Below, piece after piece: positions 22,024-35,320 of a stretch of DNA of 35,762 bases. The stretch spans positions 1-35,762 of the forward strand of contig WIXG01000585.1 of assembly GCA_009869945.1 (NCBI GenBank). The letters are read 5' to 3'. This stretch comes from Mesaphorura yosii (lineage: Eukaryota > Arthropoda > Collembola > Poduromorpha > Tullbergiidae). The notes under the pieces were generated by a model, which was not told where the DNA came from, did not search any database, and saw only the letters and a list, made by a program, of their open reading frames with translations. Made by a program: the position numbers and the translations under genes. The first letter of the stretch is position 1; each line of letters opens with the position of its first letter.

Positions 22024-23222
22024 CTTGGATAATTTTCTCACTTCCGTACTTTGGACAACTGCGGGGTCAAGCCAAGCGCTCATGTGCTCTTCTGCTTAAA
22101 TAAATTCTATTGTCTACGCTCAAAAACAAAATGGAATCAAAGAAACTGGATAGTTTATTTATTGCAAGCGGATATTGGCGATATTTCATGATAAACAGTC
22201 TAGCCAATTCATTTGTCACCATCGCCTTGCATGATCTTTACCTTGCGCCGTTGCTTTCTAAGATTAGCAATTAAAATATCCGAAAAGCTAATTAAATGAT
22301 GATTGGTTTCGTCGAAGAGTCGTATTTTGTGGAGGTAGAACTGAGCGATGCTAGTCAAAAGTTTCTGGCACGCCGTATTAGTCGTGCCACTTGAGCTTCT
22401 GAAAAGGTTGACATTCACGTCGCTTCGGTTTATGACATTGTGTCAACAGCCGTGCAAATCCATCTAGGCCGCGTTCAGTGCTCAGCACAAGATTGACATC
22501 ATCACGATGCGTGTAGGCAAGTCAATGCCTGCATTGGCAATAGTGAGATATTTGAGGAAGAGATTATTATTACTATTGTGATGTTTACATCAGTGTCACT
22601 CTATTTTCCTTTGCCAGTCGCTGCTGTTATCCTCAAAATCAGGACTTTTGTCAGGCCTAGGACAAAAGAAAGAGCATAATAAATCTTTCAAAAGACGCAG
22701 ACTCAGTACACAGCTTCATCTCATGAATCCCTGCCATTGTCAAGTAAATTGTCAATACTGCCCGCTTGATGGCTGGCAAAGGGCAGGCAGCGAAGAATGA
22801 CAGACAGCGAAAGGCAAAGACAAATGGCAAGCGCGATTGCATCTCCCACAGAATTTCAACAATATTGCTCCAAATATTTTATATGTTAATTGAAGCATCG
22901 TCCAACGACAATGGGCAGGCAACAGATTGTGACTCAAGATGCGCCAGGGAGAATTATGTCATTATTGGCATTGGAATTGTTAATCCGTCATAACCAGAAA
23001 TCAACCTTCACGACAGAGAGCCAGAGCAGGGAAGGGATGCCAAACAGTTCAATCAAGCCTTGCCTTGTCCTGCGCTGTGCTGCGGTTGACAGCCTGCAGT
23101 TCGTTCAAGGAGAAGTTCTCATCACCTCAAAATATTGAATTCAACAAAATGCATGTCAACAACGAATTAATATTTACACGTTCAATCCGTACATGTGTAC
23201 TCATTTCATGCGCTTTGTCAGT

Positions 23223-23243
23223 GATGGCGATGGCGATGGCGAT
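23223..23243. repeat. GATGGC microsatellite
   Basis: Three tandem GATGGC units followed by GAT. On the plus strand it lies in a 25-codon ATG ORF beginning at 23208 that reads a Gly-Asp run. This is more likely a simple repeat than coding sequence. Confidence 0.7.
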
Positions 23244-23532
23244 TTCGTGAGAGCAGCAGTAGTGCAGTGGCATCGCTGCGGGGCAAGAAGGCGGTAAGAG
23301 AAATCCATTAGTGTCGGACATTCTTTAATTACATGGTTGGCCGAGTCGAGCCTACCAAATGCACGACAGCGGCAATAAAAAACGTACATGGAAATATATT
23401 TTTGAAAGCTCGGTCGGTCACAGTATCACAGTATGCAAAGCCTATGGCATGGACATCAAATTATCACTACCACGAACGTCCGTCCGAAAATGTGGCATGA
23501 AATATGCTCAGTAGCTTGACCATTAAAGGAGC

Positions 23533-23558
23533 ACACGAACACAAACTCGTGTTCGTGT
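23533..23558. repeat. Perfect 10-bp inverted repeat
   Basis: ACACGAACAC at 23533-23542 and GTGTTCGTGT at 23549-23558 are exact reverse complements with a 6-base spacer (AAACTC). The ACGAAC core is repeated once more just downstream (GCACGAACT near 23562). This could form a cruciform or bind a dimeric protein. No function is known. Confidence 0.6.
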
Positions 23559-24656
23559 TTTGCACGAACTGCTCGAAATTTGCCAGTTTCATGATAAGTG
23601 ATTGCTCCCGTGTACGGTTCTAAGTATCGTGTATACTTAGACATCAGTTATACAAATGTAATGTTATGTAAATTAAGTGCACCAAAATTATTTCTGTACG
23701 TGTGTGCTGTTTACAGTCTTTTACAGTTATTTCATGAAGTTTTAATGGATGTCCGTTCGTGAGCCCCAGTTTTATTTAAATGCGTCGCTTCATGCCATGC
23801 ATTAAGAGATTAAAAGCGTGCATCACTTTTACTACTGTCCACTTTATGTCCACCGGCTAGCCGTACTGGCCACTGTTCACCGAATATGCAAACATGTTTA
23901 CATTAGCAGGCGATTTTGGTTTTGAATGGAATCACAACAAAATCTGCCGAATTCAAATAAGCCTTCATCTCCTTCTCCTTTCCATTACCTCTCCCTGTTA
24001 TCACTCTTGCTACTCTTTCAAACCCGATTGCCCATAATGTCATAATTAAAAGGATCCACTTTGTCCACAAAGTAAACAAAATTAACCCTCAACCACGACC
24101 CGTTATTTCAACCCTTGGCGCGGACGGAAAGTTCATAAAACAATAAAAGCACGAACGCTTTTCATGGAAATGAAAATTGCCACCGTCTGGGTCTGCTCAG
24201 GTACGACACCGTGTGGTCCAAGTCAGGTCTAAGTCCAATCCGTTGGTGGTGACTTTTGTGTGATCCTCTTCATCAATCGCTCGTTCTTACTGTCCTCTTG
24301 GGTACAAAGTCAAACTGATGCCACAACTTGCGTCTCGTCGTCCCTTTCCTACCTTTTCACACAATCGCTATCGCCGGCGCTGGCACTGGCGCTTTCGCTA
24401 TCATAATTTAGACAGAGCTTCGAACTACGAACTCGGGCTTGCGGAAGCGATCAATCTCCTGAATCATGAACTTCGAGTCGCTAGTCGCGTCGTGGCCGCG
24501 ACCTTCGCACATTTACGCGATCAACCACTGCAGACGCAACCTTATCCTGCACAGAACAGCTCCATTAGGACTTGGCGACAATTTGCCCAGACGCCATACG
24601 TACCAAAAGCACCAGTGCAAATGCCGGGTCGCACACGGATGTCGTCTTGAGGAAAT

Positions 24657-24687
24657 ATGACAGCCGACGTTAAGAAGTACTTTGAGG
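24657..24687 (+). CDS. Possible first coding exon of membrane protein gene
   Basis: An ATG opens ten codons (MTADVKKYFE) plus one base before a consensus donor GTGAGT at 24688-24693. The 450 bases upstream are noticeably CpG- and GC-richer than their surroundings, as a 5' UTR or promoter region might be, and include a 110-codon ATG ORF (24318-24650). The phase-1 end joins in frame to the exon-like segment at 28249-28330 (G plus GC gives Gly, then Met), and that segment joins in frame to the transmembrane exon at 35660. Phase agreement supports the model only weakly, since donors of this strength are expected by chance several times in this region. Confidence 0.25.
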
Positions 24688-24689
24688 GT

Positions 24690-27600
24690 GAGTCTGTACA
24701 CAATTTCACACCATTGCTCCCGACCTCTGAATCTCTGAATGTGAGTGCAAGACAAGAGCAAGAGTGAGAAAAGGATCGATTTCATGTTGAAACTAATACT
24801 TACACAAACATGCCAGCTCAGTCATTGAGTAAATGTCCAGCACCTATTTGTTAAAGTATTAATTACATTTCAGATTTCAGTACTTGGAAGACCTTCACAG
24901 GAGTGCAGTCGACGGATTGAATTTCCCAAACCCAAAGTCCAAAATTAGTACATGATTTTCGGTCGTCCCGTGCTGTTGAAACAAATTGTCAACGCTCAAT
25001 CACTTCCTACAGGAATATTTTATTTCTGTTTCCTGCGCTGTGCTGCGTTAATCTCATAATTCGATGACAGCAATTCATCAATGCTAGACTCAAACAACAG
25101 ACGAGACGAATGTCATCGTCGTAGTCGCGTCGTGGCGTGTGCGGTAGTCTTATCTCTGCACGCTCCTCTCGAGCCGATGATATCTCGCTCTTGCTTGTTT
25201 GACAGTAAACAAAAATTCTGTGGTCTCACAACCGTCAAAGTGCAGCGCAATGCGTCCAGTCTCAGATTGATTGTTGGAAAATACAAAAAGCAAAGTCAGC
25301 CGAAGGCGGCGGCGGCGTGGACGACGTCGGTGGAGGGACACACTAAATTACAGCGTGCTCATGATGATGAAGTGGATTAGCGAATTGATAGCATTCGAGT
25401 GCACGCGTGCATAATGTATTCGTTCATTGAGGTCACGTGCGCAAGTCCATTGTCATTGAGATGTCTTCAATAATAATTATGTTCCTTTCTACAATGAAAG
25501 TGCATAATGTAGTGAATTGCAATTGTCGCAGGTCACACGACAGCCGAGTTGAATTTATTGTCGGACGGAATCCCACGATTGTGGTTCTTATCCTTGTGAA
25601 TTCTTGAACAATGGGCCCACGTCGGCAATCGTTGTCCTCTTGAAAATGCAATGCTGAGTCCTAACCGGATCGATCGAATAATTAGAATTAACTAAAATAA
25701 TGCCTAAGTAGTACAGCAGAATGATTTAAATGCTCTTTTGAACGGAGTGGTTTACCAGACCCAGAAACGGAAAATACGAAGGATCTGCAATTCCAAGAAT
25801 CGGCAGACGTGGCGGATGATGGAATTATCATTAACGCCAAGGCACTGTGTGTAGCTAATAGAAAAGATATGGATAACGCTGCTGGTGCTGATAACATGTT
25901 CAAACTTTAACTAATTTCAACTCGGACTTGGCTCGAGATCGTGCATTGCCGCACAGTTAGCGAACCCCAACGCAAACTCTATTCATGTTGCCCACAATTC
26001 CACGAACTATGCGGCAGCAGCAGCACGCGTGCGTCCACGCATAAAAAGTTAAAGTTCATCTTTTACCCTATGTTCCTTTCATAAATTTATTTCCGGCATA
26101 ACGCCATGCTCGAAATTTATTATCTCACCGTGTCGAATGACTTGCCAGAAGAGACGAGACGCGTTCCCTTCGTGTTTACTTCAGTATTCAGTACTCTTTG
26201 TACTGAAGCCACAAATTGCCATCGCGGTGTTTCAAAGTTACCTCGGTCGTGTGTCAGGGTGAGAATCATAATTTACTTATTTTTTATCGGCGCTTTGAGT
26301 CATCTTGTGCCTAAAACGCAACGTTGCGTTCACAATTCAACCAGGATTTGTCCTGCGTCATTGCAATTGCGCGTGTGAGAAAAGCCATTAAGAATTCGCA
26401 GCAAAAATTGAAGCTAATTACACCCAGTACTCCGTAACATGCCTGCTTGTATCACCTTGAATTTTAATTTCCTGGCTGACTGCAATCTCGAATCAACCCA
26501 TCAATAATCAGCAAACATTTGTCCATAGTTAAACTACTTGTGAAATGGACTGGAAGAGCCTTTGCTGTTGAAACGACTCAACCACTCAAGCATTCTACTG
26601 TAAGGTAAAACACCAATTTGTTGCTGAATCCATTCAGATTTCAGACGAATGCCCATTCCCAGCAGCCAGCGTCAAAATCAAAGCACAGAGACGTTTTCAA
26701 CTTTTTTTCTGGCTAGAGAGAGCCATAACAGAAGCATTTAGAAACTTCCAACTACAAGCTGCAGACACATCAAAAGTTTCCAGAATAAAAACACGAGTTA
26801 ATGTTTTGACATTTTTGTTAAAATATTGCGCTGTTCACGCCGAAAACAGGGCCAGACCAATACCCAAGCCAAAGCATGAATTCGAAAACTTGTAGAATTT
26901 TCGAGAAAAGGTACCGTACCATGCGATGAAAGGAGCAGACGCAGAAGCGAGCTTCATTGTTAACAATCTATTTTGCTTAAAACTTTTAAAAGTTGAGAAA
27001 GCTGAAAACGGTTGTTCGGCTGTTGAATGTTTGGACGTTTGTCCGGTGCCATCATAAGTCAAATGCCAAGTGCTCAGGAATTCAAAGTCTGGAATTCCAA
27101 ACACCAATGCTTATGCAAAAGTGTACCAAAATGAGTAACAAGTAACAAAAAGGCAGACGCAACGGAATGTCGACACAGTCGATGTCGATATCAGTAACTG
27201 CAACTAATTTATTTTGCCGTCTTAATATTCTGTCAACGTCAACGTGAAATACCTAGGTCCCTCCTCCTGTGACTTCCTGTATGTTGTTTATGGCATAAGG
27301 AAGTAATCCGTGAGATTTACAATTGAGATTTAACTATAATTCGACAGGCAAGACAAGTTGGCAGTCCATCAAGGTTGTTTTTGCTGTCTGTTACATGTAA
27401 TCAGGATCAGAATCGCTGACTTGTTTTCGCTTTCGCCCTGAGATCATGTGATAACTCAGGCAAGATTTCAGAGGTCTTCATTCTTCAAAATGCCTACAAT
27501 GGGAAGAAAAATCGAAAATGCAAGCATTTAAAATGGTTTCAAACCCGTGCAGCAGCCTGCAAGATTCGAGAGGCAACCCGTGCAATAAAAATGTAGCTGC

Positions 27601-28247
27601 AACGGCTTTAATTAAAACAATCCACTTAATCCATTACATTTATTAACCACAGCTTCTTCACTTTACACTTCCCACAAAGTGCATCGCATCGCGGCTCATA
27701 AACATAAATTCAACCGCAACGCGTACGCGTCCGAAACCAAAAATAAAAATCACATCTTCATCTTTTTCGTTTCACTCATCGCTCAAATCTCTTCAGAATC
27801 TTCCGACAGCCCTATTAGGATTTTTATCCGACGAGTTACGCTGCACCCTACTGTGTTATTACGTATTATTAGAATTATTACATTTCGTGTTAATGCATCA
27901 CATTAAAGTCTGGGTTTATAATCCCGCGTACCCTCCGCTTCGTTTGCTTATGCGATGAGCAAATATAAAGCCTCAGCTCGAGCTGCGCCCCCTTTAAAGC
28001 TGCGTCAGGCAAATGCCAAAGCTAAGCTACAAAACAGAGATCTCGGTCTTGAGACGAGACTTGAATGGATTTTTTTATGTTTTCGACATGGTCGCTGCTG
28101 CCGTTGCCGTTGTTGGTTATTATTATCACGGTAGTTCCTCTTTCGATAGCAGACTGTAATAAATTTTCCATTAAGCGGACTGCTTCTTAGTGTACAATTT
28201 TGTGATTCTCGTAATTTAATGGCAGGGTTTGGTTATGTAATAATACA
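24690..28247 (+). other. Non-coding stretch, possible intron
   Basis: No recognised gene in about 3.6 kb. If the 24657 and 28249 segments are exons, this is the intron between them, running from GTGAGT at 24688 to AATACAG at 28248. A 90-codon ATG ORF at 26106-26378 contains a GTGAGA donor-like site at 26259 but shows nothing recognisable. A 12-bp palindrome (ACGCGTACGCGT) lies at 27719-27730. Confidence 0.4.
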
Positions 28248-28248
28248 G

Positions 28249-28330
28249 GCATGGTGTTGGACGCGAAAGGCGAGCGGAAAGAAATGGACCGTAAGCGCCG
28301 TGACTCCTGTCTCGAGGATGTGAAACGCTC
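28249..28330 (+). CDS. Probable 5' coding exon, highly charged
   Basis: This GC-richer segment lies between an acceptor-like AATACAG and a consensus donor GTAAGT (28331-28336). From the ATG at 28251, which has a favourable context (G at -3 and +4), it reads 26 codons plus two bases: MVLDAKGERKEMDRKRRDSC and then LEDVKR. The residues are strongly charged and suit a cytosolic tail. The phase-2 end fits the acceptor at 35659, where TC plus A gives Ser and the protein would run straight into a transmembrane helix. The ATG may be a true start of an alternative first exon, or an internal Met if the exon is joined to 24657-24687. An alternative donor GTAAGC at 28291 exists inside it. Confidence 0.4.
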
Positions 28331-28336
28331 GTAAGT

Positions 28337-31300
28337 AATGTGTGTGAATTTATTTCATTGGTTCTCAGCCGATCTTGTATTTAGCAGTTACCAGTTAGCA
28401 GCAACACAAAAAAAAACAATGTAAAAAGTGGAGGAAATGTTCACGCTTGTGCTTTGTGTACTACACGCACACATACACGAATTCCTCAGGGCCAATTTTT
28501 TTTAAAGAATCCATTAATGTGTCGAAATTTCATTCTGCTCTGATCGGCCCATTCGAAATCTTCTGAACTGCAAGCAACGCGTTCTTTTGTATCACCTTCC
28601 CAAAATATTGCAACGCAATATGGCGAGACCAGGAATTAATAACGACGTGTCTATGCCATGACTTGCGAGCCAACACGACATGATAAAAATGAGATTTCAA
28701 TCTCTCATGCAAGTGATGCGATGCCTTTTCCATTTTTCTTAAAGATCCGCCTCTTTTTAACTCATTCATATGGCACGGCACAGCCGCACAGCACATCAGT
28801 CAGCGAGAAGGTACTCGCCACTGCTCGCCTCGTATTTTCCAGCCTATTCATGTAGCACAATAAAAAGGTATTAAAATGTAACGTGTGATGTACACATGTC
28901 TTTAAACATTTTCATTCTGTGCTTTTTGTTACAAAGTAACAAATTCTGGGGAATCTGCTCCGAGATGAAGTTTTTCACTTGAGGTGTCGCTCAAAAGCAT
29001 TAAATCGAATCTTGGCAACCGAAAAGATGACTAAGTGCTTCGGCTTTGCTTTTGCTTTTGGGTAAAATACGATCGCGGCACGGCTTTTTATGAATCTGGT
29101 AAAGATGTCAATCGGAGACGTATAAGTTATCTTTTAATGTATTTCCATTCAAAAGTTGAAAAACGGCTGAAAAATCCTCAAATGCGTGTAATTTATGTGC
29201 CTGCGTTGCAGTGCATTAAGATCCAGATGCAGATGGGCATGTTACGAGTCGTGTAGTTGACTTCGACTTGATTGAACCGCACAGATGAATTGTAAATAAA
29301 AGTGTAACTTATGAATAGACATTTTGCCCCAAAATGTTGTTTTGTATGTTTCAAACAATTTTAAAAGCTTTTTCTGCTCTAAATTTGGAAAACATGGAAC
29401 ATGAAAACCGAAGTGACTTGCAGTACCGCTTTTCGTATGCAGCACTGCAAGAAATTAGTCATGGCTCTGACTTGTGGCTGCGCGTGTTCATGTCCCAGCA
29501 ATCTATTCCATGTTTACGAACTTAGACAATTTAATGTCGACTGTCTCGTGTAACGAATGAAATGGGATGGCGCGCGAGACATTAAACTCAGCGTTAAATA
29601 CAAGTACAAAGGCGATAAATCAGAGTTATTTGTTCACGCAGGCAAATAGCTCAAGTTTGGTGCGTGTCTACAGTAAATAAAGAACGGAGCAAGCGAATAT
29701 GCCGCATCGAGTCTTATTTAAAGTTAAAACAATGCAAACAACACACGAGTACGAGATTTGAGACATTCTCTGATCGCATTTCCGCCATTACAAATTGCGG
29801 TCATCGCACTGTTCGTTCACTTTGCTCGCTCAACAATTTCCAAGTTCGTGGAAAACTTCAAGTTCCCACATCCTTAATTCGCTGAAGTACTCCTATTAAT
29901 AGATAGCTCAATACCGGACCGATGGCCTGATAATCACATATTCACACCTTGTTCAAGTTGTCATCACCTGTGCCTGCGGCAACCCATTCAAATTTCTTCC
30001 CTAATCTGCTTAAATTGTTATGAGGTACTGGTCATCGGAAGTTGACGAATATTGTCAACCGAAGTCCAATAAACCCCCAAATTGTCGTGTGGATTTGTTA
30101 AATTTGTTTTTTAACACTCCGCTTACACTTTGATCCCTTTGTCGGCATTTCACACTGATACAGTTTTACCCAGAATCAAAGGTGACAATGAGAGCAAGGC
30201 ATGTGTACGCATGTGTCGGTGTCGGCATGTTAAAAAACAGCCTCGCGTTTTAAAAAGGCCGACTACAAGTCGGCACCTTTTATGTCACACGGCTCAAGTG
30301 TCACCAATGATACACATCCTAATCATAATCAGGTGCAATCATCATTACACGGACCGAGTGTTCAGGTTGGCGTGAAGTACGTAGTGCAGTCTGCTGGTCA
30401 GCAGTCTGCGCAGTATCATCATCATAATATTGATGTTTAAAGTTTATTCTGGCAATAATAACATTATTCTCCAGCCGCCAATAGTTTTTGAGTTGGCCGA
30501 CGTCGACTTTGACCTGACCCACGTGTTTTGTGTTTACGGTGTGAATTTTAAAGAACACATTTCTTCCATTATTGTGGCTTCGATTTTCTGAACGGTCAAA
30601 AGTCAATAGTCAAAAGAAGAATCCGAAGAATTAATTCTATCCTCAATACATGGCCGAACGCACAACGCAATACAAATACAAATATTGAATGTAAGATAGA
30701 ATTTTACGAATATTTATTGATATTTGCATAACTCCGCTTTGCTTTGCTTTGAGATGTGAATTAAAAACCGCACTTATCCCAACGTACACAAAAAGCGACT
30801 GCTGCGCGGTCGAAACATCAAAGAAATGAATGATTGGCTTTGAAAGGCCAGGCTCGGGCACAGGAGTGGACTGCAAGTCCGAAGAATAATATTTTTGATA
30901 AGAGTCTTTGACTTCGAGTTAAGTAAGGTAGTGCGGCAGTCGGAAATTTAATATTCAGATGTTATTATTTGCCTGCTTATTTATTTGTTGTTTATTCTTC
31001 CTTTCGTGAAGTAAAACGCGAGGTTCCTTCGGCTGAGACTGACTGAGTTAGCCTTTAGAACTTTTAGAAGAGAGTTTCCATCCACCATTGATTAGAAGAT
31101 TCAAAGCTCACAAACCTGTGCAATTTTCTTTCCTCGACCAGACAATCAGATTTCTCTTTTTAATACGCGTACATGTTCCGTCGGCATTGACTGGCACAAT
31201 TAAGCCCGAAACGTTCTCTGCACTCCACACGACTAAACAGCACAGCAAATAAAAATTATTCCCTGTCCTGAAAGCTGAAGTTTTTCTTTTCCTGTCGTGC

Positions 31301-34300
31301 TGTATTCTTTTGTTTAAGTTTGAAAGCAGGACTCATTTGTAAACATTCGCGAGCACATTTCAATTGTATGACTGGGGAAGTGGAGTAGAGCATTAGAGTA
31401 ATAGGAAACAATCAAACAAAGTAGCAGGGGTAAGTGCTCCGGATTTGGTAGCAGAGACAGAAGCGCGCACGGGTCGTACGAAGGATCCGATCTGTTAATG
31501 CACGCGAGACGCGAAAATTAATTCAAGTGTCAATCCTAAATGACAGCAGAGGTTTCACCATTCAAGATCGAGAGTACAGATTAATGCAATTTTGTATTGC
31601 TAAAACTTGAAGTGTACAAATTCGCACTATGAATTTCGGCCCGATCAAACTTAAAAAATCAAGCCAAACGATTGCGCTCAGTTTTGTAAGTTATTTTCAA
31701 ATTCCCATCAACTTTAACGTATGTATGCATGTCCGCAGTTGATGTGATGTACGGTCGAGTCGAGAGCCGAGACCGTGGCCGTACGCGTACGGCGAACACT
31801 GAGCACATGCACGAAAGTGCGGGGTGGAGCCTTGACTAGAATTCGACAGTTTCGCTGTGAAGATCCAGCCTGCCGATTAGAGGTGACACGACCTACTCAT
31901 ACTGCAGCTGTGGAAAGAATGAGCAACATATTTGCCCCACCAAAATATATGTACGAACGTAACGCGAAGAGTGAGTGAAGAGAAAGCTTCAAAAAGTCAT
32001 CATCTTCTGCGTTCAGCAGTGCTTCAGAGCTTCATACCAGAAAACAGCAGCAGCAGTCAACAGTGCTTAGTTGGACTACACCAAAGCTTCAGAAATTATA
32101 CTGCTACGTTAAGCGAGCTTCAAAAATCCAATGAACAGGCCAAAACATACATGCGTCCTCCTCCTTTTTGCTCCGGCCAGCGGGGAAGCACGTCCGTGCA
32201 CTGAGACCCAACAGTGGAGCTCAGTCCACGATTCTTGCCAACTTGTAATTATTACACTGCTGGCTTTTGTAACTTTTGTTATTCGGGGAGCCCAAAACTG
32301 AACATAACATTATTATCACAGTAATAACAAGCGTATAAACCGAAAGCCTTTCCAAGCAAAATAGAATCACATCCACGGCCCGGCACAGCGAGAAATTTGT
32401 CCTCCAATCCAAATTCAACTTTTTACATTTTAACACACATTACTCACCTTTGAAGCCAAAGCCAAGCACAGCTGTAACCCTGCTGAACACAATAAGTTTA
32501 CATTTTCAATTGACCAGCGGTTACTTTTTTCTAATTCTCGTGTGTTGCGGAGACCAGTCTTAAATTGAGAGTCAGTTGTACAACACAGCAAAGTGAGAAG
32601 CGCCGACAGTGCAACAATTGAAATTGCTCGAATTAATCGAGGCAAACACGTTCACTTAACGTTAAATACACGATAGCGTGTGTGTGTTAATTCTTGTGCG
32701 TGGGCAAATCGAGGGATTAAGTGGCCGAGCTGCGGTGATCGTCGACCATGACCATCTCATCAATAAATTAGTGAACAAAGATTTGCACTCAAAACCATCA
32801 CCCGCCATCAGTCTACGATAAGTAGATTGCATAAACATAATTTTAATGTGAACAATAATTTTTAATTACCGTGCGAAGTGAGAAATGAACGACGAGAGAA
32901 AATTCTCCGACATGACCACTTTTAGGGACAGAAAACAGTAAAAGTGATCGGTTTTATGTCGCACTGAAACTCGAACGCAACACGCACACCAGCAATTGAC
33001 TATTAATTATTATTACACCTTCAAGCAAAGCAACGACTACGACGCACCCGTGAAAAATTAATGAATTCAAATCACCTACCCTGCCTATCTGACCGAGTTC
33101 GGGTTCGACGCTTAGTTGGTGGTAACAGTAACGAGGAGTTTATTGACTATAAATCTTTATTGCAGTTTTTAATTATTCACAAGTCGCCGTACGGGTGTGA
33201 ATGCGAGTTGCGGGTCTTAATGAACCGTGGATGTTTTGGCAAAAATTATTGAACATCAACCGTAAAACTAAGACACGACTCAATTGCATCTAAACTTAAC
33301 TTGCGACTTGAATCAAGAACGGAGTTCAGTTAACTCGGCGGCGGTGAACAGTTAACACTGCGACAATTCGCACGTGTGCGGAGACAAACAGCTACTCGGC
33401 GGCTCAACAATAGGCTTCAAACTGTTGTTCGAAACGATTGTCAATATTGCTCCAGCAAAGGCGGACGACATGACAGACTTGCCGCAAAGTAAGTACCTAT
33501 TTATATTCTCTTCTTGTTTCAGCGAAAGTTTTACACCAAAGCTCATCTCATTGCATTTAAGAGCCTTTGTGGAAGCTGTTTCGAATTTACTAACCGAACC
33601 TATAGTTGCGTTGCAAAAATGATGGCAGAAAGAAATGCTCTAGCACAGCGCAATTAATCACTGTAAAGAACTGAAATAATTAAAACAACGTAAATTACAC
33701 AAATTACATGAGAAAAGCCATCAAATAATTATCCCCTCGTGTGCATTTGAAATAATTATTATATTGGGGAAGTGAATTATTAACTTTTATGATTATTGAG
33801 CATAATTTACAATTGCAATTACTGTACTTGCCATTTTGGAGAAGGAAAGTGTGCAGATCGTGTAACGAGATTCTTTTCTTCTCGTAATGAAGTTGTGAAA
33901 AACATAATAAAATTGTAAAGGAAGAGATCAACAAGATTTCACACTTTGGGGCGCAATTGAATGAAGTCTTAACAATGTGAGATTTATTCGATTCAGGTTT
34001 TGGTTTTAAGACTACGGTGGATGAATCTAGTCAGCGCTCAACTTTCAACCAATTTATTAAATACGGTAATGAGTTTATTAGCGGACAACTCTTGACGAGT
34101 CGCGTATTGAAATTTGATATTCTCTGTCCAACCTATCGTTTGCTCCAAGCGACAACGACAGCAACTAGTGAGTCTTTGATCAAATCGCTTACGGTCTCGA
34201 TGCCGTCGTCGATTTGATTTGTGCACTCGTGCAGTGTACTCATTTTGTGATTTCTGATCAAGATTAGAAGTCCGTCCGCGTGTTCGTTCATCGGCTTTAG

Positions 34301-35300
34301 TTGCTGAGGCAGAGACCGTAAGACAATCGGCGACAGCGATTGTCAACCGTGACTATATCGAAATATGCCTTTCTCGCTACCCATGCCATGCCCATTCCAA
34401 TTCTTTTGAAACGGAATTTTGCAGCAATAAATTCTTGAGACATGATGAGCAGACAGCAGACCGAAGCGGAATTGGGACTGGGACGGACGCCTCGCCTCGC
34501 CAGAAGAGTAGTACAGTAAAAATGTAAAAGTGAGTTGAAACAATTGAACTCATTGAAAGAGAAATAAAAGTTGGTGCCTGAATTCTTCCTTTTCATTTCA
34601 TTGATGAGTCGGGCCTACCCAAACGCAACAAAATTGTCTATGTCTGTGAGATATAAATAATTGAGGCATTGTTACCAAAGTCCAAGTCCGGTCTGGCGGA
34701 CGCACGGGCCTTGGGCATGAGCCCATCATTTTTTAAATTAAAGCGCAGTAATAACGATAAGACAACGCACCAAGTTTACGATTTCCTGAAATAACGGAAC
34801 ATGATTCACTAATTGCCCCAATAACACGGTAGCTGGCTAATTAATTACTCGGTTGCAGTCACAGCCAGGCCGGATTTAGCATTCATCATGTACCATGCGC
34901 AAATGTGCTGGTTAAATTCCTGATGACCAATAATTAAAACATTTGGACAAAAAATGAATCGAGTTTTTCTCGTTCACAACATCAACGTCTAAGATTTAGC
35001 ACAATCAAGGTCAACCTGTGCTCGAGCTGCAATATGGTAATGGCGGTTCCTTTAAAAATTAGGCATTTCGCATTTTAGTGGTTGAGAACGTATACGTGAC
35101 ACACAATAGGCAATTGTTTAATAAGCACCGTCTTGCTTAGTTCTGGCGTAGAGTATATCCTATTTTCTTATTATTAAGCCCAGTTCCTTGTAGGCAATAT
35201 AAATGTACACTTTTAGACATAACATTTTTTTGGTTCCTGTCTCCAGTCATTAAGAGCTATTACAACACGAGTACGAGACTTTCCCTTCTTAATTCGTGCG
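28337..35300 (+). other. Non-coding stretch, possible long intron
   Basis: Nearly 7 kb without a recognised gene. Under the two-exon model it is the intron of the membrane-protein gene. It contains a CpG-rich patch near 31740-31880 with a 16-bp palindrome, and short ATG leader ORFs ending in consensus donors at 31919-31970 and 33470-33488. Those might be alternative first exons or chance. Confidence 0.4.
31778..31793. repeat. 16-bp CpG-rich perfect palindrome
   Basis: GCCGTACGCGTACGGC is its own reverse complement. It sits in a CpG-rich patch about 125 bases upstream of the short ATG ORF at 31919. It may be a dimeric protein-binding site, but no known motif is assigned. Confidence 0.6.
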
Positions 35301-35303
35301 AGT

Positions 35304-35320
35304 TCAGTTTCAGTTCAGTA
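35304..35320 (+). promoter_or_regulatory. Three tandem initiator-like TCAGT motifs
   Basis: TCAGTT at 35304-35309, TCAGTT at 35310-35315 and TCAGTA at 35315-35320 are packed into 17 bases. Each resembles the arthropod initiator. They lie 170 bases upstream of an ATG (35488) whose short ORF can be spliced in frame to the transmembrane exon at 35660. The nearest TATAAA (35198-35203) is about 105 bases upstream, too far to pair with them. A TATA-less transcription start is plausible. Confidence 0.35.

Larger units (their letters stand above)
16430..24240. other. Intergenic stretch without a recognised gene
   Basis: About 7.8 kb with no exon chain, RNA gene or transposon that can be recognised. 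Open frames on both strands are short and overlap one another. Items of note, annotated separately, are a GC-richer small ORF at 18158-18325, a palindrome and hairpin at 21020-21083, an ORF with a downstream AATAAA at 21811-22023, a GATGGC microsatellite at 23223-23243 and a perfect hairpin at 23533-23558. Trinucleotide-rich ATC/GTC sequence also occurs near 17469-17490. Confidence 0.55.

Noticed and set aside
32430..32645. Minus-strand frame with signal-peptide-like start and a GTGAGT donor at 32447
   Set aside because: The frame has no ATG at all and is preceded by a stop. No convincing acceptor could supply an upstream start.
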